Source: Anisakis pegreffii
Taxonomy: Eukaryota; Nematoda; Chromadorea; Rhabditida; Anisakidae
Length of the DNA stretch: 64,000 nt
NCBI GenBank assembly: GCA_035041965.1
Contig: JAPYMA010000912.1
Coordinates: 1-64,000, forward strand
Reading direction: 5' to 3'
The position numbers and the translations under genes are program-made. The notes beneath the pieces are model-generated. The model was not told where the DNA came from. It saw only the letters and a list, made by a program, of their open reading frames with translations, and made no database searches. The first letter of the stretch is position 1. Each line of letters starts with the position of its first letter. This document shows, in pieces, positions 35,001 through 46,621 of this stretch.

Positions 35001-36675
35001 AAACGATGCATAAACTAAACGTTTTTTGTCAATAAACAAACATAGACGTGTCGTTGAACAGGTGTTGTTGTGTTGCTACTGGCATCATTAATGTATTATT
35101 AATATCCATTTCGTTGATCCATCAAAACCGGTATTATTTATTTTGCATATTCCATTTATGCATACGCGTTTTTATATCGCTGTCCATTTCTCTAGGAATC
35201 GTTTAGTGAGCTTTATCAATATTGTCATGAGCGTTATCGCTATTCGTTGATCCATATATCGCTATTGTATATTTTAGATCAAATACTATTGTCCATCATC
35301 ATTAACAATTAGTTTCTTAATTAACTAATCTCTTATCGATTTCATAAATTCTTTATGATTATCCCGAGAAGTTCGGTGCAGCTGTCTTGATCGAATCGAG
35401 TAATGAAACATTATCGTGTTCATTTTGTTGGAAAGTCTCAAAAGTGATTGCAAGTGATTTGTCTGAAATGTACGAAATTTTCAGTGGAATCGAAGCAACT
35501 GTCGATGTGAACGATCAACAATAACGAATGAACTCATAATCGATGCGAAGTGTAAACAGACGAATCAACAAATATATAAATGATTTGTGCTGAATGGATG
35601 CTATTAAGACATCTTTATTACGCCGAACTTGCACAGGCTAGTCGCGCATCAATCAATTCTAATTGATTTTACTTCATCGAATAAATCGTCTCCGATTTTC
35701 CTCACTCTCAAAGTCGCTCACAATAAGCTTTTCGCTATCAGTCGAATTCAGTGTCAATCATCTTCGTTCAACTAATCATTAAGCTTCTAGAGATCAGTCA
35801 TTAGTTTGAAAAAGATCTTTCGATTCTGATCGTCACTGTTGATCGTCACTGCTACCATATTTTCACCAGACAAAGCAATAAATTCATATGACAGCAGCAG
35901 TTCTTAAGACTGCAAAGGAAAATATTCGCGAGAGTTAATGATAGTCAAATCAAAGCAAAAAGTTTATTCTCGCAGTCAATGAATAATTATATAAATTGCT
36001 GGCGTGTAATTAGCACTGCATAACAAATGAGCCATTTGCTAATTGGTGTTATTTGGCATGCTCTCGACGCTTATTACGATCTGAGATTGCTTCACATTTT
36101 ATAATGTAATGTCTGAGAGCCTACTAGCTCAGATTATATTGACTTTTATGGAATAATTCATTCACAAACAACACAGAGGATCGCTAACACAATCAAGCAT
36201 CAAGTAAACGTGTTTACACAATAGCGATTTGACTTCTCAAGCGCAAGACGACAACAACAATTAAAATAACAATAGGAGAAACAGCAACAATAGAGGCGAA
36301 AATGAAATCAATTACGAATCGATTACTTATACATTTGTAGAATTTAGCACCATGCTTTAAGCCTTATGATTCCCACCTATCCTATTCATTCCCCGAAGTG
36401 AACTTTTATTTCTTATCGTCCTAATGAATCACACGAACAGCATGATTAGTCGGGTAAATCAATAGGAATTAACTGATGTTCCTTCGTGAAGACAACTAGT
36501 AATTTTATAGCGCCTCAGTAATTATGCATTGCTGTGAAATGCAACTGCTTCGTTCGATTCGAAGTAAGTGGCGAAAGGGTGACGAGTAACATTGACAGGA
36601 ACACGATAATGTATCATTGAAAGTTTTGTTTTGTTAGAGCCAAATCACAACCTTGACATGCAGTATCATTTTCAG
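32047..36675. other. Long gene-poor interval
   Basis: 4.6 kb of AT-rich sequence without a supported exon. It holds an (AGT)6 microsatellite at about 32711-32729. The frame at 34535-34759 resembles a signal peptide but starts at GTG and lacks splice context. The missing 5' exon of the next gene may lie in this interval. Confidence 0.45.
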
Positions 36676-37638
36676 GCTATATTCCTCACTGTGATCGGAT
36701 GCATTGGTTTGGCTCTTCCGCCTCGACCCTTGTTCACATGGTTCCCGTCGCTGACCATCGTCTCTACGTCAATTTTTGCGATATCCTCCCTGCTGTCACT
36801 TGATAAGGGCATTCGATTACGCTACCGTTCACTCCTTCTTGTATATATCGTATCACGTTCCTTTGTTATTTTACTGGTTCGTTTCAATTTTTTTTTGCAT
36901 TGATCATTGAGCATTCCATTAAGGTTTTACTCGAATGAATCGCACGTTCTGATTTGCTAATGACCGACGCAAAGAATTCTGTTTTATATGATGTTTTCAA
37001 AACCTATTATACTATAGCACCTCGATACCATGACGATATATCCTCATGATCTCAGAAATATCCATGCAGCAAGATGATGATTGTAACCGATTAAAAAATT
37101 CCGATATTATACAGACCGAAAAAGCTTTTTTTGAAGCAGTAACAAATAGACTCAAATTATTGTTATTTTGTTTGCGTGATCGAGATCAGTACAAATAAGA
37201 TATCGGTCGTAAACAGCGTTCTGTACGATTTTCATGGAAGGTTTCACGAGCAGATTTCCGTAGAAGACATTTGCAACTTGCGGAAAGATCAACGATGAAC
37301 TTTCAAACTTTCAGACGTGTGTCTCAGCTTCTCTACTGATCGTTGGTTTTCACTCAGGGCATACCACTCGTATTGTTACCATTCCGCTACTCATCTTGTG
37401 TTCTGCTCATAGCGTCTCCGGTCTAATCACAATTGTCGCAAGCTATTTATACCGTCGAAAGCTGCCACTAAAACGAGAGTTTTCGGCTGCACTCATCAGA
37501 CCGTCAGCCGAAAAGTACTCAGATACAACAGTTGAACCGTTGAATGTTAACTTCGAACAAATCAACCAAATGCAAAACTCGAACAAATACTTAAGTGGAA
37601 GTGTTCAAACGATGCTCACATTCGCGTCAGATATGTAA
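36676..37638 (+). CDS. Multi-pass membrane protein, 3' two exons only
   Basis: Exons 36676-36876 and 37315-37638 join in phase, with tttcag acceptors, to 174 residues. Hydrophobic spans: AIFLTVIGCIGLALP, SLTIVSTSIFAISSLLSL, SLLLVYIVSRSFVILL and, in the second exon, SASLLIVGF and IPLLILCSAHSVSGLITIVA. The C-terminal ~60 residues are polar and cytosolic-looking (SYLYRRKLPLKREF onward). The N-terminal exon was not found. The layout resembles small nematode four-pass proteins like the one at 25834-28270, but the CC motif is absent from the part seen, so paralogy is only a possibility. Confidence 0.65.
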
Positions 37639-37765
37639 CACATGGAAATATTATAATAGATCAGTAGTTAGAAACTGAATCTGGAGGGGTTCACTGGATA
37701 ATTTTCCGATTGATTTGAGCGTTAACAATGCCACTTGAGGGAGACGAGCTAATGGTACTTTTTCA

Positions 37766-38359
37766 GTGTTTTACTTAAAAATCATCACATTGCTGCTCAA
37801 CTTGTTAAATTTGGTTTATACGGCTCCCAAATTTTCTGAATTTTTGAGTGACCAAACGATTATTTCATCTAGTCCTGTTTCGCTGAAGATTTCAAAATCT
37901 TCTGGGCGTTGCGCAATGATAAATGCGAATTCAAAAAAAAAAAAAAACACGACCACAAAAAACGATCCAAACACAGTGATGTTCGTTGAAAAGAAACAAT
38001 TTGACCTGAATGAGTCGGTAGTTTTTCAATGCGATGATTTATTGACGACAGATTTATTGAGATTGTGTGTATGTTTGGAATGTTTTCTGAATAAAATATT
38101 TAATACTAATCACTCCATTGATCATTTCTTTTGCATTCCAAATGCATGGTTACATGATATAATGCTTCCCGTTGTCATCATGTCGAATTTTTTTTTGTTG
38201 CATTTGCTGAGACAATGCCGAATGACTGATTCTGGTGTTTATTCGCTTCATTCTTGGAGTGTTCACGCTGAGACGGGAAACACGTTTTCGATGCATCAAA
38301 CACAGTTATTGCTCAATTGCCGAGTTTCATCATTCGTCATTGCTGATGCAAATTTGTGA
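37766..38359 (+). CDS. Long frame with Ig-like features (doubtful)
   Basis: A 198-codon open frame begins right after tttttcag at 37766 (no ATG; first codon GTG). The N-terminus is signal-like (LKIITLLLNLLNLVYTAP). Further on, NESVVFQCDD and CRMTDSGVYSLHSW resemble the B and F strands of an immunoglobulin fold, with a trailing HQTQLLLNC. Against it, there is an in-frame run of 13 adenines near 37927, and AT-rich, low-complexity sequence separates the two Ig-like strands; that part may be intron. It could be a separate gene or the tail of an unseen one. Confidence 0.3.
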   Translation: MFYLKIITLLLNLLNLVYTAPKFSEFLSDQTIISSSPVSLKISKSSGRCAMINANSKKKKNTTTKNDPNTVMFVEKKQFDLNESVVFQCDDLLTTDLLRLCVCLECFLNKIFNTNHSIDHFFCIPNAWLHDIMLPVVIMSNFFLLHLLRQCRMTDSGVYSLHSWSVHAETGNTFSMHQTQLLLNCRVSSFVIADANL

Positions 38360-38695
38360 ATATGCTGGTGGTTGAAACATTTACAGAGTTGATTGTGTAG
38401 TGCATGTGAAACCACTGAAAACGCTCTTTTAGTAGAGTTCCCACTGAGCACTGAGCGCTGAGTGCTCGTGGAAGTGAGAACAGTTTGTACTGTCGAAGAT
38501 GACAAACGCATTTCCTCGTGGAATTTCAGTGTGGGAGTTTTTGATGATGACACATTTTGAGAGCTGTCGTTGCCAGTGATCTACTAATTGATCTGTTCTC
38601 ACTGAGTCAAATTTCTCTTTGTGCCAAAAAATGATCCAACACAATCGACATGAACGGCAGTTTATTCATTCCCTGATATTACAATTGTTCATAAG

Positions 38696-38734
<39 letters not shown>

Positions 38735-38830
38735 ATCACGATTGTTTTATTATTATTATTATTATTATCATTATTATCATTGTTATCATCATTATTACTG
38801 TTATTATCAACGCCATCATTGACATCACTA
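38696..38830 (+). repeat. (TTA)n/(TTATCA)n microsatellite
   Basis: About 45 bases of pure tta triplets, a short break, then more tta and ttatca units to about 38830. Overlapping open frames are artefacts. Confidence 0.9.
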
Positions 38831-40183
38831 TTATCATTGATAATATTGCAGTCATTATGACCATTCTCACAAAATATGCAACGAAAACTGTACACAGGAG
38901 CAAGCATCGCAATTACAGCGATTTCGTTATATCGCATATGAGTTGACAAGACATCAAATGCAAACGGAAACTCAAGATCATTTACAAGGAACGACGTAGT
39001 TGAATTCTAATTAGAACAGGAATCACAAAAACAGCTGTTCAGCGTGGAACGGAGGTTTGAGACTTTTTCGCTGAACGATCGTCAGTGATCAGTAGTGGAA
39101 TGCATGATAGACTGAGGTTGAAGGGGATCGAAAATAAATAATAGAATACTTGAATTTAGCTGAATGCTTTCGTTTTCATCCGGATAATGTAATGAAAATG
39201 AGCCGTTTCTATGCAGTGCACTTGATGTGAAAACAATTGATGGAATATTAAATCACGTTTTTGAAAATAATGGCAACATTTTTTTGGTAGTATTTGTGCT
39301 ATGTTGAGGAAATGTTTATAAATAAGTCGGTGCATACGGATTTGATTCCATCAATTGCAGATCATCGCAAACAAAAAAATAAATTATGAGCTGAAATAAA
39401 TTACGTGTCAATGAGTGACAACCGTTGAACCTCAATCAACTAGCGGCAGTGATTGGGAAAAGACATTTTTTTAAAGTTGAAAACGCTCGATTCGATACAC
39501 TTTTTTAAATGGTCATAAAAATTCACGAGTTTATTTACGGTTCATTCGTATAGTTTGCAATGCACCCACCACATGGAATTTTACAAGGGAAAATGTTTTG
39601 TCGCCACGCATAATTTCCTGCATGGCATGCTAGCCTCGCGAAAAATTGCTTTTTAAGGAAATCTCTCTGCAAATTTCCTTTGAAAATAATTTTTATACGA
39701 CTTTGTTTGCAAAATTTCGACCGCTTTCCAATGCCAGGATGTGAAGGATGACTTTAGAAAATTTTCATTCATTGCAAACAACCGACATTACTGAATACGA
39801 ATGAAACGGAAATGTTTGATGTGTAACTCGAGATGAGTATGCTATCGAATGCACTTATGAATTGCCGTTTTTCGTTTTTTCTTCTGAAATATAACTCTTG
39901 GAATCGGAAATTCGGTAACCCAAACAAACACTAGTAGCAACGCAAGCAGCAAAATGTGAAGTTTGAAGTTTGTGGCCATGCAGCTTGACTGGGTCGTTGC
40001 ATTGCAAACTATCTAAATGCAAATGCCAAGCAGGTCGATAGTAATAGACAAGCTGCTCTGCTGCACTCTACTCTTGATCTGAGGCATCTTTAAGCCTCAT
40101 TTAGCCTCAGGATGAGCCTAGGCCTGTGAACGGATTATTATTCATGCTGTGCATTTTGTTCATGTTTCGCATTCTCTGTATGG
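38831..40183. other. Intergenic, nothing recognised
   Basis: AT-rich without exon-like frames. A short stretch at 40080-40125 repeats agcctca/gaggc words. Ends at the left terminus of the second hAT element. Confidence 0.45.
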
Positions 40184-41035
40184 CAGTGGTTCTCATAGGG
40201 GGTGAAATTACCCATTTTGGATAATTTGGAGGTGTCAAGGGGTAATGGAGGGGTCGGGATCATAGTATTTAGTACAGTTGTCATGTTATGATAGATCGCC
40301 ATTGTGATGGTGCTTTTCATCTCGGATATGTAAATGATGGCAACATTAAAATTGCATCCACTTGTCTTTAAATACCGTTTTAACAGGGTTTTCATTCTTT
40401 TCCTTGCTGTTACAATCGCTCTCATAACTTTTATCACCAAAAGTGTTCTCTTCTGCTAATTTCTCATTCATTTCACTGAATAATTAAAGTCAAATTCTCA
40501 TTCTATCAAACACACTCTATAATTGTTCATTTGACTGTCGAACGTTGTTCAGCAAATCAATTCGATTGCTGTATTGTTGACTTCGGTTGTCAACAATCGT
40601 CAACGCATCCAGTAAATAGTATATACTACAGATTGAGAAGTTTGTTTGAACGGTGAAGTCAAATGAGATGAAGTGAATGAGAAAAACTAATCAATAGAAC
40701 GGTATTCGCATGTGATAGCGATGAGAGCGAATACAACACGTCCGAAAAGAATGAGAATTCATCTAAATCATCTTGAAGTGTATGAGCGCGTCATAGACAA
40801 TAGCTTTTCATGCAATCATAATCGATTGCAATAGTGAGTAACTCATCAGTCTAACAAGATAAGGCTCAGCGATGTCGATTACCATCATGGACATGCTAGT
40901 AAGATTGAACGTAACGGTCATCTGAACATAACTGTGGGATTTCCAAATTCAATATGGGGAGGAGGGGGGAAGGGTTACGGCGGTCTGCCAGATCATCGAA
41001 AGGGGTAATGGAGAACCCGACATTGAGAACCACTG
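40184..41035 (+). mobile_element. Nonautonomous hAT-type DNA transposon, copy B
   Basis: 852 bp, ending in cagtggttctc and gagaaccactg. Flanks show an 8-bp target duplication with one mismatch (ctgtatgg and ctatatgg). It is a longer relative of copy A at 18900-19604, in reverse orientation: for example its gatgatctggcag-type motif near the right end matches copy A's left end. No transposase frame. Confidence 0.85.
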
Positions 41036-41270
41036 CTATATGGTAACTGGAGGAGTTGGTCGAGCTTCATAAGTTATCTTAAAGTATTTCGGTATAATAT
41101 TACCTAAACAACAACAACAACAACGTTGAGCGACGAACGTGCTCGAGTCCCCAGCTAATGCAAGCTGACTTCGGAAGGAGATTGATTGAAGCAAACGCAG
41201 ACTGTCTGCTAGCGAGTTTAAATTACAAACTGAACATGCTGCAGAAAACAGCCAACGGTGAGCAGCACAA

Positions 41271-43532
41271 CTACACCACAAATTCACATCGTTTGCCCCG
41301 ATATCCTGGTCGGCAGATGCACTTCGGCTCACCACGAGCCGTCTTAATACATTTTGCACCATGCACACATAAGTTGAGACAAATGTCTGAAAACAAGTCA
41401 AACGTCAACATCATTCGGCCGAAATTCTATCGCGATATTCGGCGAATTTTGATTCATTTCACCAGCCAAGACCACTTATGTGGTATATCTTTTGAATGGA
41501 ACACCGCAAATATGGTTTTGGAACGGAAATTGCAAAGGTAGTTAACATTGTGAATCAAATGCTTCACATGAAACGATCGAAGGATTTTTTTGCAGTGTAG
41601 AGAAAATCAATAGACTGTTGAGCAAAATTTGTGTTGAAATGGTGCGCAGAAATAATTTGAGCGTTTGCGTTGATCTAAAAATGCTTTGCATATAAGTGGC
41701 TGACTCAGACTCACCTGTACATTCGAATCCGTTTCCGACGAATCCAGGTTGACATTTACAACCATACAAGGGCTTATTGTCGGTATCTGGCAGATCGTAA
41801 CATGCAGCCAGCCAATGACATTTGTGCTCACCGTTCGTGCATTGGTTCGTCGATAAACAATCACTTATTGATACAGCTCCTGGAAGCGATCATGTCGACT
41901 AGGCGATAGAAATTTTCTGAGATTGTCTCAACTCTCAAATCGCCTTTTTCAAGCGATTTTCTTGGCTGAATGAAATGGGAACGCTGAATTTGTGATAAAT
42001 TGGACCACATTTGAAAAACTGAACTCACCAAGTTGTTTCGTTGTCGTTCCATACGGACATTTCTTACACATGCGTTGACCGGTCTCATCTTGATACTGAC
42101 CGTAATCACAACGATAGCACTGTCCAAACCTTTGATGCAAATAAAATCCTTGTGGACAACTCGCTGAAAAAGCGAAGAACAATTAGACTCGCCTTGAACC
42201 GAACCAACCACTGAAACTCGCTACAAGAGATTGCGATGAGCACTCAAAAATCTGTCTTTAGCGCCATTACCAGGTGTACTCAATAGTCTGCAGACTTTCC
42301 CTACGCTTACAAATGAAATTTTTTGAGTATCATATTCCAACAATTCCAGCATTCCGGCATTTGAGCACATGTGATGTGTGATCAACTGATTACGAAGTGA
42401 GAGCAAAACTGTGGTAATCGCTAACTGGTCACGCTGTATTTTACCTAACAACTCGGAATTTCTGGATCTCTAAAATAAGACTGATCTAAAATATGATCTG
42501 AAAATTGATCGAAACATGATCTCTAAAATAAGATTATTTCATCTGATTAGGTTTCCATCACTGTAGCTAAAACAACTGCTAAACTTCAGTCAGTTGCATT
42601 GGTTTTCGCAGAAATCACTAACTCATGGTACTTCTGACAATGAGAGACAGCTGGTTGACCGTTGAGCTGTGAGGATTGGTGATATTCAATAAGTAAATCA
42701 AAAATTCATACGTAATAAGCAATGTGTTGCACTCGTTGAACCAATATCTTCAGTTGTGGTCGATGCCGGGCATGGTTGACATAGAACGTCATTCAACGCT
42801 TTATAGAAGCCTACTGCACACGGTTCGCATGCTCCGTCAGATGTGTGCTGTTGGCCCGGTGGACAGTTATCTTAAAATTGTTCAGATGGCATCGATAAGA
42901 TTTCTATTTTAATAGGACTGAAACGAACCATCTATTCGACAAAGGGAAATGGATAGCGCATGCGCAATCAACATTGAGAGTTTATTCTCGGAGTGTATGA
43001 TTGAATTGCAATGGTTCTGTTAAAATGTCACTTGTATTTTCTAGAAATGAACGAAAACATCCAATCAGTAACTGACATATGCATTGTCCAAGTGAAGTGG
43101 CATTTTTCGTCAACGAGACGGTGCCGTGTGGACAAGGATAACAGCTCGTCGAGCCTGCTTTTGGTTGATAACCCATATGACCGCATTGTTCACAAACGCC
43201 AGTGCTTACATCCAAATAGTTTCCAGGACGACATTCAACTATAAATTAGTGCTTATTAACACTATCTTTTTTTACGAAACACACTCTGCACATTGCCGAG
43301 CACATTTTTTCGATCAAATTTGAGACTGCTTAAAGTCAAATCAAGTGAAACTGTGTAAAGCTACACACACCTACACATTCGTCAACGGTCGTTGCAGCCA
43401 GGTGCAATGTTGTGGACGCTTTTGGACAGAGTTCGCAACGAGCACGTCCCATGTTCCGCTGATACGTTCCTCGTGCACACGGCTCACACCTGCCCGACGT
43501 TTCGTTGTGAAACGTTCCAGGATTGCAAAGCA
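41271..43532 (-). CDS. Secreted-type cysteine-rich protein: four GCC2/GCC3 (ephrin-receptor-like) modules plus two EGF modules
   Basis: Minus-strand exons 43532-43371, 43238-43077, 42870-42712, 42163-42029, 41879-41715 and 41386-41271 join in phase, all with phase-1 boundaries as is usual for shuffled extracellular modules. Exons 1-4 each encode a CxPGx...CxxCxxGxY...CxxCPxGT unit (CNPGTFHNETSGRCEPC; CRPGNYLDVSTGVCEQC; CPPGQQHTSDGACEPC; CPQGFYLHQRFGQCYRC), the GCC2/GCC3 fold found in SCUBE, SVEP1 and signalling receptors. Exon 5 is an EGF module (NQCTNGEHKCHWLAACYD...CKCQPGFVGNGFEC), and exon 6 is a second one (CVHGAKCIK...CICRPGYRGKRCE) ending FVV-stop. The signal peptide and upstream exons were not found. 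It probably acts in extracellular matrix or as a shed ligand. Exon 3 uses an AAG acceptor. Confidence 0.85.
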
Positions 43533-45816
43533 CTGATGGATAATGCATTAGAAATAGGTGATAATCAAAGTATTACTTGTGGAAAAGCATCGGATCATTA
43601 CCGTAAAGTAAACGGTTTGAGTTGATGAATTGGAGCTGATTGATTTGAAATGAATTTGATTCATTCAATCCCATGAGTTGATTATTATCGTGAGGATATA
43701 ACTGATTTTATGATCTTCAGCTGTGAACAATTCATCGAAGGTGTTCATTGACCCTACGCTGGATGCTCAGAATATAATTCTCATGGAGTGTTCTTGATAT
43801 GTTAGTCAATTAGACGCCATACTGGCGATCAATAGCACTTTTTAGTGATTCAATCATGAAGTTTTCAACGAAAGAACATTTGTCATCAAGTCACGATTAA
43901 TTTTGGAGCAGTTGAAGATTTCATAAGATTTTTTTCGTTCACAAAATACTTAATTTAGATCCAAATCAAGTCTGAATCAGGTCCAAATCAATGGTCCCTG
44001 AATCAAGACGTCCTGGAATTCAAATATAAGGAATGAAATCAATTCCTGTGTGACTGTGATGAGTGATTTGCTCAATATTCAAGCAATTTTGAGCAATTTC
44101 TTGGGATATTGAGAAATTTTAGAGGGAATGTGATAATCATACGTGAAGGTTCCCTGCTACTACGTCTACAATCAAAATTCATTAAAATTCCTTCGGAAAT
44201 GTTGTACTCGGTCTTTCTAAAACAATGCCTATTCCAACTATCTGCACATGCATTGCTATTTAGTAAAGAACACAATGTTTAAGGGACGCTGTACATGTGT
44301 GGGTCGGCATTCACCGAATTCTTCCGCATTGAACGATTGATTACTGGACAAAACAATCAGTGAATCATGAAGGTACACCAGACTGCTTGGCACATATGAG
44401 CAAACATGTGAATATGTTGCCGATTACATGATTAATTTGCATTCCACCACGATGACTGACTGACTGCCGCTGTGTTTTGCTGTAAAACACCACGAACAGA
44501 TTGCACTGAACTTATTGCTTGATAATGCGTGAATGTCACACATTAAACATTCGAAACACCAACACCAACAACGAAAAAAACACAGTAACGAATAAAATTT
44601 CGTTTACGATGGAACAACAATTTCGTTGATTGATGGATTTGTTGGTGATGATTTATGAGGGTGCTGTAGTTTTTGTGCAGTACCGAAATGCACACAGTCG
44701 ATTCACTCGTCTCTAGTATGGAATCAAATCATGCGAGCGAATTTTACGTTATGTCATGATCGCTTACTTTTTTCCTCTCTTTTCTCAGCTCTAGAATAGA
44801 TTTCCGATTGATTATGAAGTAATTGTTGCGCTAGAGAATTTGAACAAACGAGATCTTATCTGGGAATAGGTTTCTCGATATGGGTTAATTTAATTACATG
44901 CCGGGCCGTGCTCCATGGAATTACGGTCACTTTCCCATGGATGCTCCGTCTTCATCGATCTTATCAAATCTGCACCTTAATTCAATCAAAAGAGAGCAGC
45001 CTACCCTACTAGTAGCCTGTCATATTGCCGATCACGATGCCCTTGTTCAATGGACTTCTCTGGTAGTCCCTATCGATGAATGAAGGTTAATGATCGTTGT
45101 TTTCTGACGAACACCTCTGTGTTAGTTTATTTGTCGTCAGTTTCACGAATAATAACGCACATTTTAGGTGAGTGACATTTACGAGTAACATGCTCATTTC
45201 GTTTTATCAAGACGATGCGGTTAGTGTATTTTGTCTTCATCTAAAAACACATGCAATCCACGATTATATGGTATGGAGTGCTTGAATGACAGTAAGTTCG
45301 TTTGTATCGTATAAATTTATCACATCGGACCATCGACGAATATATACATAAATACAAACATACATAACGATGCTTACGAGCAAGGTACAGCGACTAAATG
45401 AGACATGCTTCTTCTGTAATGATGGACAACAGGATTAGTGCGACATAACAGTTTTTGTGAGAATGTATCTGATTGATTTGACGGAACAGTGAACGGAAAG
45501 AGAGTGATTCGAGTTCTGATGAGTGCTCTAACGTCGACGACGAAATCAACGAGGACTTATCATGAACTCGGTCAGTTTCTTAGTCAGTTGAAAGTGTTTG
45601 CTATGCGTAAACGTAGCTCGACCTAATGGAATCCTGTTTAGATTACTGGTAAGCTAAGTTGAGCTAATTTTAATGATCAAGCAATTAGATTGTATCCTAA
45701 ACTGAAGTATCGATTTCATTACACTCCAGAAACTCCGATAAATTGTCTGTCATTCCAATCAGTGAATCCTAAACTTGCATTCTTCACTATCGGTAGATAA
45801 CGACTGAGAGATGATG
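43533..45816. other. Interval without supported exons
   Basis: Should contain or precede the 5' exons of the GCC2/EGF gene, but none could be identified. An ATG-initiated 61-codon plus-strand frame at 44898-45083 is somewhat GC-richer than its surroundings but matches nothing known to me. Confidence 0.4.
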
Positions 45817-46621
45817 CTAGTTCTCATCCACTGATGGTGCGGATTCAGGCGACTTTTCATTAGCCTCAGCAATATCAGAGTGATTCTCAACAATGTCCTT
45901 ACTGCATTTATCCTGATCGATCAGCGTTGAGCCACGATAGCAGAAGAACGCCTCTTCAAAACCGATCTTAGGTGATGGCTTTCCGAGAATCTTCAATGCG
46001 TTCGTGTATTGGAAGATACCACCACGTAGACCGATTTGCATAACGCCGTACACCGTTGAAGTGCCATCAACTTTTGCGCTTCGAATTGGATCACTGAAAA
46101 ACGAATCATTCATTATTCCTTAAATGAAAATCATATTGACTAAAACGAGCGCTGCAAGGATTTATCATTTGTTGATTACGAATTTATCATTTGATGAATG
46201 ACTAGATGGCAGCACACAAACAAAGTTATATCTACTGTTGAAGGTATAAGCTGACGAACAATTGTATTCGCTAACTGAATCACACAGCAATGGAGTTTGA
46301 ACCTTCCGAATTCAGCATTTATCAGTCTCCTATTCGAACACCCCTTGTTGCATTACAATAAATCAAAATTATGCATTTTTCAGTGATTTCAACAGTCTAT
46401 AAAGATGGCAGTTGTGAGCAAATATAACGAGTTTTTCAGCATTCCAAGCGTTCGTGTCAACATTGTGCTTCTTTTGAAGGCACATTTGAAGGCACACTTA
46501 TTTCCGTGTTGTGCTGTTGAAGTACACTCACCGTTCAGCGATGAATGTAACGTTGATACGATAGTGACTTTCTTGGAGCGTCTCACCGGTCACCTGAACA
46601 CGACCACAATCGTTCAATTTC
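45817..46621 (-). CDS. Unrecognised gene, last two exons
   Basis: Exons 46621-46532 and 46093-45817 join in phase with a tttcag acceptor and a gtgagt donor. The first encodes LNDCGRVQVTGETLQESHYR followed by INVTFIAER; the second reads DPIRSAKVDGTSTVYGV, RGGIFQYTNALKILGKPSPK, FEEAFFCYRGSTLIDQDKC and an acidic tail ending SAPSVDEN. Paired cysteines, an N-glycosylation site (NVT) and a possible upstream signal-peptide exon at 50745 suggest a secreted or surface protein. No family recognised. It may belong to a nematode-restricted family; that is inference. Confidence 0.65.

Noticed and set aside
38619..38949. Tyr/Leu- and Asn/Ile-rich frames on both strands
   Set aside because: Translations of the (TTA)n microsatellite.
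41158..41541. 127-codon ATG frame on the plus strand
   Set aside because: Lies opposite the last EGF exon of the minus-strand gene, whose cysteine pattern and phase are decisive.
44898..45083. 61-codon ATG frame, slightly GC-richer than flanks
   Set aside because: No family match, no splice partner; could be a transposon scrap.
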